Part shown: in pieces, positions 29,150-39,932 of the stretch
How the letters are laid out: each line of letters begins with the position of its first letter
How positions within the stretch are numbered: the stretch's first letter is position 1
NCBI RefSeq assembly: GCF_030285665.1
Contig: NZ_CP127295.1
Span: 4,030,001 to 4,094,000 of the forward strand
Reading direction: 5' to 3'
DNA from: Amycolatopsis mongoliensis
GTDB lineage: Bacteria; Actinomycetota; Actinomycetes; Mycobacteriales; Pseudonocardiaceae
Length of the DNA stretch: 64,000 nucleotides
Translations under genes and position numbers: made by a program
Notes under the pieces: model-generated
Databases searched by the model: none
What the model was told of the DNA's origin: nothing
What the model saw: the letters and a program-made list of their open reading frames with translations, nothing else

Positions 29150-30460
29150 ATGAGCGCGGACGACACCTCGGCGTGGTCCTTCGAGACCAGGCAGATCCAC
29201 GCGGGCGCCGCGCCGGATCCGGCCACGGGCGCGCGGGCGACGCCGATCTACCAGACGACGTCGTACGTCTTCCGCGACAGCCAGCACGGCGCCGACCTGT
29301 TCAGCCTCGCCGAGCCCGGCAACATCTACACGCGGATCATGAACCCGACGCAGGACGTGCTGGAGCAGCGCGTCGCATCGCTCGAAGGCGGCGTCGCGGC
29401 GCTGGCGTTCGCGTCCGGCTCGGCGGCGACCACGGCGGCGATCCTGAACCTCGCCGGCGCGGGCGACCACTTCGTGTCCAGCCAGTCGCTCTACGGCGGC
29501 ACCTACAACCTCTTCCACTACACGCTGCCGAAGCTCGGCATCGAGGTCACGTTCATCGACGACCAGGACGACCTCGAGCAGTGGCGCGCCGCCGTCCGGC
29601 CGAACACGAAGTTCTTCTTCGCCGAGACGCTCGCCAACCCGGGCAGCAACGTCCTCGACATCCGCGGCGTCGCCGACACCGCGCACGAGGCCGGCGTCCC
29701 GCTGCTGGTCGACAACACCATCCCCACGCCGTACCTGGTGCGCCCGATCGAGCACGGCGCCGACGTCGTGATCCACTCGGCCACCAAGTACCTCGGCGGC
29801 CACGGCACGACGATCGCCGGCGTCCTGGTCGACGGCGGCACGTTCGACTTCGGCAAGGACCCGGCGCGGTTCCCGGGCTTCACCGAGCCCGACCCGAGCT
29901 ACCACGGCCTGAGGTACTGGGAGGCGCTCGGCCCGGGCGCGTTCGCGGCGAAGGCGCGCGTCCAGCTCCTGCGTGACACGGGCGCGGCCATCGCGCCGCT
30001 GAACAGCTTCCTGATCCTGCAGGGCATCGAGACGCTGTCGCTGCGCATCGAGCGGCACGTGTCGAACGCGCAGGCGCTCGCCGAATGGCTCGAGCAGCGC
30101 GACGAGGTCGAAAAGGTGTACTACGCCGGCTTGCCGTCCAGTCCCTTCTACGAGGCCGGGCAGAAGTACCTGCCGCGGGGTGCGGGCGCGGTCCTGTCGT
30201 TCGACCTGCGCGGCGGCGTCGAGGCGGGCCGGAAGTTCGTCGACGGCACCGAGCTGCACAGCCAGCTGGTGAACCTCGGCGACGTCCGCAGCCTGATCGT
30301 GCACCCGGCGTCGACCACGCACAGCCAGCTCTCGGCGCAGGAGCAGCTCGCCAGCGGCGTGACGCCGGGCCTGGTCCGGATCGCCGTCGGGCTGGAGGGG
30401 ATCGAGGACCTCAAGGCCGACCTGGAGGCGGGATTCCGGGCGGCCAAGGCAGAACTGTGA
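29150..30460 (+). CDS. metY: O-acetylhomoserine aminocarboxypropyltransferase (sulfhydrylase)
   Basis: A 436-residue PLP enzyme of direct sulfhydrylation: it makes homocysteine from O-acetylhomoserine and sulfide. It starts WSFETRQIHAGAAPDPATGA and has the family segment LASLEGG-type SLEGGVAALAFASGSAA, then the PLP-binding lysine in VIHSATKYLGGHGT. Length is right for MetY (longer than MetB-type enzymes). AAGGAG precedes the ATG. The stop overlaps the metX start (GTGA), giving a two-gene methionine operon. Confidence 0.95.
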   Translation: MSADDTSAWSFETRQIHAGAAPDPATGARATPIYQTTSYVFRDSQHGADLFSLAEPGNIYTRIMNPTQDVLEQRVASLEGGVAALAFASGSAATTAAILNLAGAGDHFVSSQSLYGGTYNLFHYTLPKLGIEVTFIDDQDDLEQWRAAVRPNTKFFFAETLANPGSNVLDIRGVADTAHEAGVPLLVDNTIPTPYLVRPIEHGADVVIHSATKYLGGHGTTIAGVLVDGGTFDFGKDPARFPGFTEPDPSYHGLRYWEALGPGAFAAKARVQLLRDTGAAIAPLNSFLILQGIETLSLRIERHVSNAQALAEWLEQRDEVEKVYYAGLPSSPFYEAGQKYLPRGAGAVLSFDLRGGVEAGRKFVDGTELHSQLVNLGDVRSLIVHPASTTHSQLSAQEQLASGVTPGLVRIAVGLEGIEDLKADLEAGFRAAKAEL

Positions 30461-31575
30461 CGGACGCTCCCGTCACCGGCGCCTGGCGGATCGGTGATCC
30501 GCCGGGCCGCCGGAAGTTCGTCACCGGCCCCGGCGCGCTCGCGCTGGAGGCCGGTGGCGTGCTGCCCGGCTTCACCCTGGCGTACGAGACGTGGGGGACG
30601 CTGAACTCCGACGCGTCCAACGCGGTGCTCGTCGAGCACGCGCTGACCGGCGACAGCCACGCGGCCGGGCCGCTGGTGCCGGGACATCCCAGCGCGGGCT
30701 GGTGGGACGGGCTGATCGGGCCCGGGAAGGCCTTGGACACCGGCGAGTTCTTCGTCGTGGTCCCGAACGTGCTGGGCGGCTGCCAGGGCTCCACAGGCCC
30801 GTCTTCGCCGGATCCCGATGGGACGCCGTGGGGCAGCCGGTTCCCGGTCGTGACGGTGCGGGACCAGGTGGCCGCGGAGGCGGTCCTGGCCGACCACCTG
30901 GGCATCACGCGGTGGGCGGCCGTCGTCGGCGGGTCCATGGGCGGGATGCGCGCGCTGGAGTGGGCCGTGACGCTGCCGTCGCGGGTGGCGTCGGTGCTGG
31001 TGCTGGCGTCGACCGCGCGGGCGTCGGCCGAGCAGATCGCGTGGGCGGCGCCGCAGCTGCACGCGATCCGCAGTGACTCGTTCTTCCACGGCGGTGACTA
31101 CTACTCGGCTCCGGAGGGTCCGCACCGCGGCCTGGGGGTCGCGCGGCGGATCGCCCACGTCACCTACCGCAGCGAACCGGAGCTGGCCCGGCGGTTCGGC
31201 CGCGAACCCCAAGGGGCGGAGGATCCCCTGCGGGGCGGGCGGTTCGCCGTCGAGTCCTATTTGGACCACCACGCGGGCAAGCTGGTGGGCCGGTTCGACG
31301 CGAACAGCTACGTGGTGCTGACGGAGTCGATGAACACCCACGACATCGGCCGGGACCGCGGCGGCGTCGCGGCGGCGCTGGGCCGGGTGACGGCGCGGGC
31401 GGTGATCGGCGGGGTGGACAGCGACCGGCTCTACCCGCTGCACCAGTCGGCGGAGATCGCTTCGGGGATCCCCGGGTCGCCGGAGTCGTCGGTGGTTTCT
31501 TCGCCGTACGGCCACGACTCGTTCCTCATCGAGACCGGCCAGGTCGCGGCGCTGGTGAAAGCGTTGCTGGGCTGA
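30457..31575 (+). CDS. metX: Homoserine O-acetyltransferase
   Basis: A 372-residue alpha/beta-hydrolase-fold enzyme that acetylates homoserine with acetyl-CoA. It has the early AYETWGTLNSDASNAVLVEHALTG (oxyanion region), the nucleophile Ser in VVGGSMGGMRALEWAV (about 155-170), and the catalytic Asp/His in IGGVDSDRLYPLHQ and PYGHDSFLIE near the C-terminus. It supplies the substrate of the preceding enzyme. The GTG start overlaps the metY stop. Confidence 0.95.
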   Translation: MTDAPVTGAWRIGDPPGRRKFVTGPGALALEAGGVLPGFTLAYETWGTLNSDASNAVLVEHALTGDSHAAGPLVPGHPSAGWWDGLIGPGKALDTGEFFVVVPNVLGGCQGSTGPSSPDPDGTPWGSRFPVVTVRDQVAAEAVLADHLGITRWAAVVGGSMGGMRALEWAVTLPSRVASVLVLASTARASAEQIAWAAPQLHAIRSDSFFHGGDYYSAPEGPHRGLGVARRIAHVTYRSEPELARRFGREPQGAEDPLRGGRFAVESYLDHHAGKLVGRFDANSYVVLTESMNTHDIGRDRGGVAAALGRVTARAVIGGVDSDRLYPLHQSAEIASGIPGSPESSVVSSPYGHDSFLIETGQVAALVKALLG

Positions 31576-31650
31576 TACGTCCCCCTGTGTACGGGCACGA
31601 GCCGCTTCCCGGGGGACGCCCGTGCCGCTCCGCCGCGGAACCATCGTCGC

Positions 31651-32319
31651 ATGCGGAAACCGGCAGTGTGGCTGCTCGTCGTCGCGATCGTCTTCGCCCT
31701 GGTGCTGGCGTACCCGTACCTGAGCCTCGACATCGGCGAAAGCCGCCTCGACGTGCGCGACGGCCTGCACTACGCGGTGCTGGTGGCGCACATCTTCACG
31801 GCCGCGGTGGCGCTCGTGCTCGGCCCCCTGCAGTTCCTGCCGAAGATCCGGGCGCGCCGGCGGGTCCACCGGGCACTCGGCCGGGTCTACCTCTTCGCCG
31901 GTGTGCTGCCGTCGGCACTGGCCACGATCCCGGTCGCGGTGTGGTCCGGCCGCCCCGTCACGCAGGTCGGCCTGACCACCGCGGCCGTCCTGTGGCTCGT
32001 CACCGGCGGCCTTGCGTACCGGGCGGCCCGGCGGCGCGACTTCGCCGCGCACCGGGCCTGGATGATGCGAAACTACGCGCTGACCTTCCTCGCCGTCACC
32101 TCGCGCGTGCTCGTGCCCCTACTCCTGCTGGTCCAGGTGCCCTTCGGCGGAGTGGACCCGGGAAGCGCACCTTCGCTGATCCCGATCGGGCAGACGCTGG
32201 GCTGGGTCGTCAACCTGATCTTCGCCGAGTTTCTGATCAGGCGTCGTCAGCGGCCGGCGACGCGTTCCCCGAGGCGCACCAAGCGGTTGGCGGCCCGGCG
32301 TGACGCGCCGGCGGCGTAG
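31651..32319 (+). CDS. DUF2306-family membrane protein
   Basis: A 222-residue protein with five or so membrane helices (near 5-22, 45-62, 78-98, 105-122 and 145-165). Conserved-looking histidines sit in VAHIFTAAVAL, RRVHRALGRVYLF and FAAHRAWMMRNYALTF, the pattern of the DUF2306 family, possibly cofactor ligands. The arginine-rich C-terminus overlaps the small convergent gene by 73 bases. Its function is unknown. Upstream 75 bases separate it from metX. Confidence 0.85.
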   Translation: MRKPAVWLLVVAIVFALVLAYPYLSLDIGESRLDVRDGLHYAVLVAHIFTAAVALVLGPLQFLPKIRARRRVHRALGRVYLFAGVLPSALATIPVAVWSGRPVTQVGLTTAAVLWLVTGGLAYRAARRRDFAAHRAWMMRNYALTFLAVTSRVLVPLLLLVQVPFGGVDPGSAPSLIPIGQTLGWVVNLIFAEFLIRRRQRPATRSPRRTKRLAARRDAPAA

Positions 32320-32465
32320 TCCCCGAGGCGTCCGGCGGCGCGATCGGACAGCTTCGCGACCCGCCAGGCGACGTCGTCCGCGCGGTCGCCCGCTTCGTCG
32401 CCCACCGCGGCGATCCGGTCGGCGAGCCGGCCGGTGCCGGCGGCGAGCAGATCCTTGAGTGCCAT
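32247..32465 (-). CDS. Small helical protein
   Basis: A 72-residue protein of unknown function, MALKDLLAAGTGRLADRI followed by alternating Asp/Arg/Ala repeats that would form amphipathic helices (DRADDVAWRVAKLSDRAAGR). AAGGGGAAG precedes the ATG at a good distance, and the gene follows the diiron oxygenase by 14 bases, which makes translation plausible. It overlaps the 3' end of the convergent DUF2306 gene. It could be a small partner of the oxygenase; no family was recognised. Confidence 0.6.
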   Translation of the reverse strand: MALKDLLAAGTGRLADRIAAVGDEAGDRADDVAWRVAKLSDRAAGRLGDYAAGASRRAANRLVRLGERVAGR

Positions 32466-32479
32466 GACTTCCCCTTCGT

Positions 32480-33358
32480 CTAGAGCATTCCGGCGCGGCG
32501 CCACAGCACCGCGCTCGGACCGCCGATCAGGTCGTTCTCCCGCAGGAACCGGACGAGCTTCCGGGCCCCGAACGCCAGCGTCTCCCGCCGGTGCGCGCTG
32601 GTCCGGGCCGCCCGGACCGCGACGCCGGGGTCGATCCCCGCGCGCAGGTACTGCCGAGGCCGGGACAGCAGCCGCGACATCAGCAGCGCGCCGACGGCGA
32701 CCACGATCCGCGCGAACTCCTTGCGCCACCAGGGTGCTCGCGCGAGTTCCCGGACGAGGTCGTCGCGCGCGTACCGCACGTGGCGTGCTTCTTCCGTGAC
32801 GTGGATCCGCATCACCGCGCGGACCACCGGCTGCACCGATTCGTCGTCCAGGTGCTCGCGCTGCAGCGCGTCGAAGATCTCCTCGCCGATCAGCGTCGCG
32901 ACCCACATCGCCGGGCCGTGGAGGATCATCGGCAGGGCCTGCGCGGACCGCTGCAGCCAGCGGCTGTTGCGGTACGGCCGTCCTTCGACCCGCTCGATCA
33001 GCCGCGCGAACATCGTGGAGTGCCGGCATTCGTCGGCGACTTCGGTCAGCGCGTAGTGCACGTGCCGGGTCGTCGGGTCCTGGCGGTAGGACGCGCGCAG
33101 CAGCATCTGCATGAGGATCAGCTCGAACCAGATCCCGACGCTGACGGTGTTCACGAGTTCCTGGCGCGACAGCTCGATCCGCTGTTCGCGGCTCAGCGTG
33201 TCCCACAACGGAGTGCCGTAGAGGGAGACCAGCTTTTCCGGGATGAAGAACTGGTCTTCGTTCAGCGGCGCGGCCCAGTGGACGTCGACGTCCGGGTCGT
33301 AGGAGAGCCGGGCGCTCGACCGGAGCAGCCGCTCGGCCGTGGCTTCGCGATCGCCCAT
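32480..33358 (-). CDS. AurF-like diiron oxygenase
   Basis: A 292-residue protein of the AurF N-oxygenase family: helical, with iron ligands in VADECRHSTMFARLIE (ExxH) and HVTEEARHVRYARDDL (ExxH), and Glu residues in LSRQELVNTVSVGIWFE. AurF oxidises arylamines to nitro groups; related proteins hydroxylate other amines or lipids. ATG 33358 is supported by GGGAGG. It is divergent from a TetR gene at 33442 with an 83-bp shared control region. Confidence 0.9.
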   Translation of the reverse strand: MGDREATAERLLRSSARLSYDPDVDVHWAAPLNEDQFFIPEKLVSLYGTPLWDTLSREQRIELSRQELVNTVSVGIWFELILMQMLLRASYRQDPTTRHVHYALTEVADECRHSTMFARLIERVEGRPYRNSRWLQRSAQALPMILHGPAMWVATLIGEEIFDALQREHLDDESVQPVVRAVMRIHVTEEARHVRYARDDLVRELARAPWWRKEFARIVVAVGALLMSRLLSRPRQYLRAGIDPGVAVRAARTSAHRRETLAFGARKLVRFLRENDLIGGPSAVLWRRAGML

Positions 33359-33441
33359 TCCGCGCCTCCCTCTGTGTCGTGTAACACTAGAACGCATGAA
33401 ACATTTTCCGTCAAGTTGTAAAGCGGCCTAGGGTTGAGGCC

Positions 33442-34071
33442 ATGCGCGACCTCCTGAAGCACGCGCTCGAAGCCGACCTGCCCGGCGACGAGACCGCGGA
33501 GCGGATCATGGGCGCGGCGCTGACCCAGGCCGAGGACTTCGGGTTGCGCCGGTTCACCGTCGACGACGTCGCGCGCCGCGTCGGCCTCTCCCGCGTGACG
33601 ATCTACCGCTACTTCCCGAAGAAGGACCAGCTGCTCAACGCGCTGGTCCTGCGGGAGATGAAGCGGTTCCTGACGAAGGTCGACGCCGTCGTCGAGGCGC
33701 AGGCGACCCCGGAGGACAAGCTCATCGAGGGGTTGAGCTTCTCGCTGGGGTACCTGCGGGGGCACCGGCTGCTCGACCGCCTGCTGCGCACGGAGCCGGA
33801 GCTGATCCTCCCGCAGCTGACGGTCCAGGCTGGCGGCCTGTTCGCGGCGGCCCGCACCCGGATCGCGGCGCACTTCCACGCGGAGATCGCGGCCGGCCGG
33901 CTCAGCCTGCCCGCCGAGGACGTCGACGGGATGGCGGAGCTGCTGATCCGGATCGTGGTGTCGCTGGTGCTGACCCAGGAGACGGTGCTCCCGGTGGACG
34001 ACGACGTCCAGCGGCGCCGGCTGGCCGAGCTGTACCTGGCCCCGATCGTCCGTTCGCTGCGCCCCGCCTGA
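33442..34071 (+). CDS. TetR-family regulator
   Basis: A 209-residue regulator. The N-terminal HTH is clear: ALTQAEDFGLRRFTVDDVAR, then RVGLSRVTIYRYFPKKDQLL (about 30-75). The rest is the helical ligand domain. It is divergent from the AurF-like gene, its most likely target. The short intergenic region contains a run TGTAACACTAGAACG but no perfect palindrome. Confidence 0.9.
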   Translation: MRDLLKHALEADLPGDETAERIMGAALTQAEDFGLRRFTVDDVARRVGLSRVTIYRYFPKKDQLLNALVLREMKRFLTKVDAVVEAQATPEDKLIEGLSFSLGYLRGHRLLDRLLRTEPELILPQLTVQAGGLFAAARTRIAAHFHAEIAAGRLSLPAEDVDGMAELLIRIVVSLVLTQETVLPVDDDVQRRRLAELYLAPIVRSLRPA

Positions 34072-34077
34072 CTCGCT

Positions 34078-34578
34078 CTAGTCCGAGACGGCTTCCGAAA
34101 TCCAGGGCGCCACCGGCAGGTCGCGGTCCAGGCACTCGACCGACAGCCGGATCGTCCACCGCAACGCCTGCAGCACCAGGCTGTCCACCTCGTCGGGTGC
34201 CGCGTTGGCCAAGGCGATCTCGACCTGCTCCTGCGCCGCTTCCGTGTTGCCGTGGACCTCCGCCAGCAGCGTCCGGACCGCGGTCCGGACCGGCGGGTCG
34301 GCCTGGTCGATCGAGACTTCTTCGCCGTCTTCGTCGAAGACCTGGACCTTCACCGGCGCGCTGCCGCCGTCGCCGAGGGTGGAGACCATCGCGCTGCACT
34401 CGCCGAACAGCAGCAGCATCAACGCCTTCGTCTCGTCCGCGCGGGCCTGTGGTTCGGCGGCCGTCGGCGCGACCTCGACGAGGGCTTCGGCGTCGTCACC
34501 GAGGCTCAGTGCCGTCAGCGCGCGCTGAGCCTTCTCGACGAGCTCCTGCTCGTTCCAGTCCGCATCCACGTGCCCCAT
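34078..34578 (-). CDS. Conserved acidic protein of unknown function
   Basis: A 166-residue, acidic, soluble protein (MGHVDADWNEQELVEKAQRA at the start, EIALANAAPDEVDSLVLQAL later). No motif was recognised. The start at 34578 was chosen because upstream codons have non-coding character, although its ribosome-binding site is weak. It shares the strand with the downstream-lying TetR gene at 34625 but is read after it, with 46 bp between. Confidence 0.7.
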   Translation of the reverse strand: MGHVDADWNEQELVEKAQRALTALSLGDDAEALVEVAPTAAEPQARADETKALMLLLFGECSAMVSTLGDGGSAPVKVQVFDEDGEEVSIDQADPPVRTAVRTLLAEVHGNTEAAQEQVEIALANAAPDEVDSLVLQALRWTIRLSVECLDRDLPVAPWISEAVSD

Positions 34579-34624
34579 CAAACACCAGCGACGGCGATCG
34601 TGGGGATACCTTGATCCGGGTCGG

Positions 34625-35215
34625 TCATCCGGCCGCGCGGAGCGCACCCAGTGCGAGCCGGGAGAGCAGTTCGGCCAGTTCCGAGTCACCGAGATGGCGG
34701 TTGTACGGCGTCGAGTTGATCAGTCCGAACACGGCGTGTGCCGCCGACCGCGCCTCCCGTTCTCCCAGCTCCGGCATGGCTTCGCGGATCGCGCGGACCC
34801 ACACCTCGACGTACTGCCGCTGCAGTGCGCGCACCTGCTTGCGGTCGGCGTCGGTGAGGTTCGCGAGGTTGCGCTCCTGAACGGTGATCAAGGCCGGGTG
34901 CGCGAGCGCGAAGCCGACGTGGAACGCCACGAGCCCGGTCAGCGTGTCGTCCGGCGTGCCGGGCCGGTTCGCCCACGTCGTGCCGCCGTCGAGCAGGTAG
35001 CGGCTGATCGAGTTCAGCATCTCGCCGAGGATCGCGTCCTTGCTGCGGAAGTGCCGGTAGAGCGCGGGCCCGGAGATGCCGACGGCGGCGCCGATGTCGT
35101 CGATCCCGACGCCGTGGAACCCGTGGTGGGCGAAGAGCTCGGCAGCCGCGGCCAGGATCTGTTCGCGTCTGCTCGCCTTCTCACCGTTCACGAGAGGGGT
35201 GGGGTTGGCCGGCAT
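34625..35215 (-). CDS. TetR-family regulator, probable repressor of the acyl-CoA carboxylase operon
   Basis: A 196-residue regulator with an N-terminal HTH (AAELFAHHGFHGVGIDDIGA, then AVGISGPALYRHFRSKDAIL, about 24-62) and a helical ligand domain. The 16-base palindrome GTTAGCGAGCGCTAAC starts 22 bp upstream of its start codon, and two close copies precede the acyl-CoA carboxylase operon at 36331. This links the regulator to itself and that operon. The ligand is probably an acyl-CoA (inference from the target enzymes). Confidence 0.88.
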   Translation of the reverse strand: MPANPTPLVNGEKASRREQILAAAAELFAHHGFHGVGIDDIGAAVGISGPALYRHFRSKDAILGEMLNSISRYLLDGGTTWANRPGTPDDTLTGLVAFHVGFALAHPALITVQERNLANLTDADRKQVRALQRQYVEVWVRAIREAMPELGEREARSAAHAVFGLINSTPYNRHLGDSELAELLSRLALGALRAAG

Positions 35216-35236
35216 CCGGCCATATTAGAGCGGCAG

Positions 35237-35252
35237 GTTAGCGAGCGCTAAC
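35237..35252. promoter_or_regulatory. TetR operator, copy 1
   Basis: GTTAGCGAGCGCTAAC is a perfect 7-2-7 inverted repeat upstream of the TetR gene. The same sequence apart from the two central bases occurs at 36274. Confidence 0.75.
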
Positions 35253-35368
35253 ACTGTTCCCGTCTTCCGGCGTGGGCCGAGTGGGTTACCTACCGGTAAC
35301 CAGGGGTTCCTAGTGGGCCTTTTACATGCTGTGATTTTGAGGTCGGTTCTGTCACAAAGGAGTGGCCC

Positions 35369-36181
35369 ATGGGGGTTCCGATCCGTCTGTCGCGACGGTT
35401 TCTGTTGAGGTTGAGCACGGCTCTCGGAGCCGTCGTCCTGTCCACTCTCGGTGTCACGGGCCTCGCCCACGCCGCCGGGACCGTCTACGCCGCGCTCGGC
35501 GACTCCTACTCCTCCGGAGTCGGGGCCGGCAGCTACGGCAGTTCCGGGAGCTGCTACCGCAGTTCCAACGCCTACGGTCAGCTGTGGGCCAACGCCCACA
35601 GTGGCACGTCGTTCACCTTCCTGGCCTGCTCCGGCGCGAAAACCGGGGACGTCATCAGCCAGGCCAACTCCATCCCCTCCAACGCGACCCTGGTCACGGT
35701 CACCGTGGGCGGCAACGACGCCGGCTTCACCGACGTGATCCAGACCTGCACCCTCGGCAGCGACGCGGACTGCACCAACCGCGTCAACACCGCGAAGACC
35801 TACGTCAACAACACCCTGCCCGCGTTGCTGACCAACACCTACAACGCGATCAAGGCCAAGGCGCCCGGGGCTCGCCTCGTCGTCCTGTCCTACCCGCGCT
35901 TCTACACCGTGCCCGGCTCCTGCTGGGTCGGGCTCAGTGACACCAAGCGATCCGCGATCAACTCCGGTGCGGACACGCTGGCGTCGGTGACCCAGTCCCG
36001 GGCGGCGTCGGCGGGCGCGACGTTCGTGGACGTCCGGTCGTCGTTCGCCGGGCACAACATCTGCTCCTCGGCCGACGACTACCTGCACAGCCTGACCTGG
36101 CCGGTGATCGAGTCCTACCACCCGACCGCGGCCGGGCAGTCGGGCGGCTACTACGCCCCGCTGCGGGGCGCGATCGGCTGA
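35369..36181 (+). CDS. Secreted SGNH/GDSL hydrolase
   Basis: A 270-residue exported esterase/lipase. A twin-arginine-like signal (RLSRRFLLRLSTALGAVVL) ends at GLAHA near residue 35. Block I is AALGDSYSSGVGAG with the catalytic Ser, block III is VTVGGNDAGF, and the catalytic Asp/His region lies in DDYLHSLTWPVIESYHPTA. Five or six cysteines suggest disulphides, as in Streptomyces phospholipases of this family. AAGGAG precedes the ATG. It stands alone upstream of the acyl-CoA carboxylase operon. Confidence 0.92.
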   Translation: MGVPIRLSRRFLLRLSTALGAVVLSTLGVTGLAHAAGTVYAALGDSYSSGVGAGSYGSSGSCYRSSNAYGQLWANAHSGTSFTFLACSGAKTGDVISQANSIPSNATLVTVTVGGNDAGFTDVIQTCTLGSDADCTNRVNTAKTYVNNTLPALLTNTYNAIKAKAPGARLVVLSYPRFYTVPGSCWVGLSDTKRSAINSGADTLASVTQSRAASAGATFVDVRSSFAGHNICSSADDYLHSLTWPVIESYHPTAAGQSGGYYAPLRGAIG

Positions 36182-36199
36182 CGTTCCTCCCGCGAAAGT

Positions 36200-36250
36200 C
36201 CGTGAAGGCCCCCTTGCCGGCGCTCAAGGCCGGTAAGGGGGCCTTCACGG
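36200..36250. terminator. Dispersed 51-bp palindrome, copy 4
   Basis: 22-base arms with one G-T type mismatch around GCTCAAG. This copy has GGCCCCCTT in place of GGCCTCCTT, matched on the other arm. It follows the SGNH hydrolase gene and precedes the operators of the acyl-CoA carboxylase operon. Confidence 0.78.
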
Positions 36251-36273
36251 CGTTCCGGCGACTGGACACTCAC

Positions 36274-36289
36274 GTTAGCGGTCGCTAAC
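36274..36289. promoter_or_regulatory. TetR operator, copy 2
   Basis: GTTAGCGGTCGCTAAC, a perfect 7-2-7 palindrome, lies 41 bp before the start of the acyl-CoA carboxylase beta gene. Confidence 0.75.
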
Positions 36290-36301
36290 ATCGGAGCGTA
36301 G

Positions 36302-36317
36302 GTTAACGCCTGCTAAC
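36302..36317. promoter_or_regulatory. TetR operator, copy 3 (imperfect)
   Basis: GTTAACGCCTGCTAAC keeps the outer GTTA/TAAC arms of copies 1 and 2. It starts 28 bp after the beginning of copy 2 and ends 13 bp before the ATG, so a bound repressor would block transcription of the operon. Confidence 0.65.
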
Positions 36318-36330
36318 TTCGAGGGAGCCC

Positions 36331-37943
<1,613 letters not shown>

Positions 37944-37944
<1 letters not shown>

Positions 37945-39932
37945 TGATGTTCGACTCAGTGTTGGTCGCGAACCGCGGCGAGATCGCGGTCCGGGTCATC
38001 CGCACGCTGCGGGCGCTCGGCATCCGCGCGGTCGCGGTGTACAGCGACGCGGACGCCGACGCCCGGCACGTCCGCGAAGCGCACACCGCCGTCCGGATCG
38101 GACCCGCCGAAGCTTCGAAGAGCTACCTGTCGATCCCGGCCATCGTGGACGCCGCCGTGTCTTCGGGCGCGCAGGCCGTGCACCCGGGTTACGGCTTCCT
38201 GGCGGAGAACGCGGAGTTCGCGCGGGCCTGCGAAGCCGCCGGGCTGGTGTTCATCGGCCCGCCGGTCGCGGCGATCGACGCCATGGGCGACAAGATCCGG
38301 GCCAAGGCGACGGTGTCGAAGGCCGGGGTCCCGGTCGTGCCCGGCGCGTCCGATGTGGACATCCCGGCCGGCGGGTTCGCCGCCGCCGCGGCGAAGGTCG
38401 GCTACCCGCTGCTGCTCAAGCCGTCCGCCGGCGGTGGCGGCAAGGGCATGCGGCTGGTGCAGGCCGAGGCCGAACTGGACGCCGCGATCGAGTCGGCGCG
38501 GCGCGAAGCCAAGGGCTCCTTCGGCGACGACACGCTGCTGATGGAGCGCTTCGTCACGACACCGCGCCACATCGAGATCCAGGTGCTGGCCGACAAGCAC
38601 GGGAACGTCATCCACCTCGGCGAACGCGAGTGCAGCCTGCAGCGGCGGCACCAGAAGATCATCGAGGAAGCGCCGTCGGTGCTGCTGGACGAGGCCACGC
38701 GCGAAAAGATGGGCTCGGCGGCGGTCGAGGCCGCGCGCTCGGTCGGGTACGTCGGCGCGGGCACAGTCGAGTTCATCATGTCGGCGCACGACCCGGACGA
38801 GTTCTTCTTCATGGAGATGAACACCCGGCTGCAGGTCGAGCACCCGGTCACCGAGCTGGTCACCGGCCTCGACCTCGTCGAATGGCAGGTCCGGGTGGCG
38901 GCCGGCGAGCGGCTTTCCCTGGCCCAGCCGGACGTCGTCCTGAACGGCCACGCCGTCGAGGCCCGGGTGTACGCCGAAGACCCGGCGCGTGGGTTCATCC
39001 CGACGGGCGGGACGGTGCTGGCGGTGCACCAGCCGTCCGGCGACGGCGTCCGCGTCGACTCGTGGATGACGCGCGGCGCGGTGATCGGCTCGAACTACGA
39101 CCCGATGCTGGCCAAGGTCATCGCCTGGGGCCCGGACCGCGCATCGGCGCTGCACCGGCTCGACCGGGCGCTGGCCGACACGGCGCTGCTGGGCGTCGGC
39201 ACCAACACGGCGTTCCTGCGCGGGCTGCTGGCCGACGACGACGTCCGCGCCGGCCGTCTCGACACCGAGCTCGTCGACCGCCGGCTGTCCACATTGGTCT
39301 CTTCGGACGTGCCCGCGGAGTTCTTCGTCGCGGCCGCGCTGGACCGGTTGCTGGAGCTGCAGCCGTCCGGGTCCGTCGTGGACCCGTGGGACGTGCCGGA
39401 CGGCTGGCGGATGAATGGGTCCGGCGGAGTGACGTTCCGGCTGAAGTCCGGTCAGGCCAAGGCTGTCGTCCGGGTGCAGGGCACGCCGTCCGCGGCGACG
39501 GTCTTCGTCGACGACGCCGAGCCGGTCCACGTCTCGGCCCGGCGTGACGGCGACGTGCTCGAGATCCGGCACGCCGGCGGCTTCCACCGCTACCGGCAGG
39601 CCTGCGGTCCGGACCGGACGGTCTGGCTCGCCCGTGACGGCCTGAGTTTTCCCTTCGGCGAGCAGGAGTTCGTGCTGTCGTCCCGCGGCGTGGCCGCCGG
39701 GGCGGGGCCGGTCACCAGCCCGATGCCGGGCACGGTGCTCGTGGTGAAGGTCGCCGCGGGTGACGTCGTGCGCGCCGGCGCGCCGTTGCTGGTGGTCGAA
39801 GCGATGAAGATGGAGCACACGGTCACCGCGCCGATCGACGGCGTGGTCAGCGAACTCCCCGTCCGGGCCGGCCAGCAGGTCGCGCTCGACGAAACCCTTG
39901 CCGTAGTCACGCCCCAAGAGGAGCAGCAGTGA
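37944..39932 (+). CDS. Acyl-CoA carboxylase alpha subunit (biotin carboxylase plus biotin carrier)
   Basis: A 662-residue two-part enzyme. The biotin carboxylase half (about 1-450) shows [32 protein letters not shown], the ATP-grasp loop [14 protein letters not shown] and [14 protein letters not shown]. The C-terminal carrier domain has biotinyl Lys622 in [10 protein letters not shown]. It carboxylates biotin with ATP and bicarbonate for the beta subunit. Two adjacent ATGs (37944, 37947) are possible; both overlap the beta stop. Its stop overlaps the dehydrogenase gene (GTGA). Confidence 0.94.
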
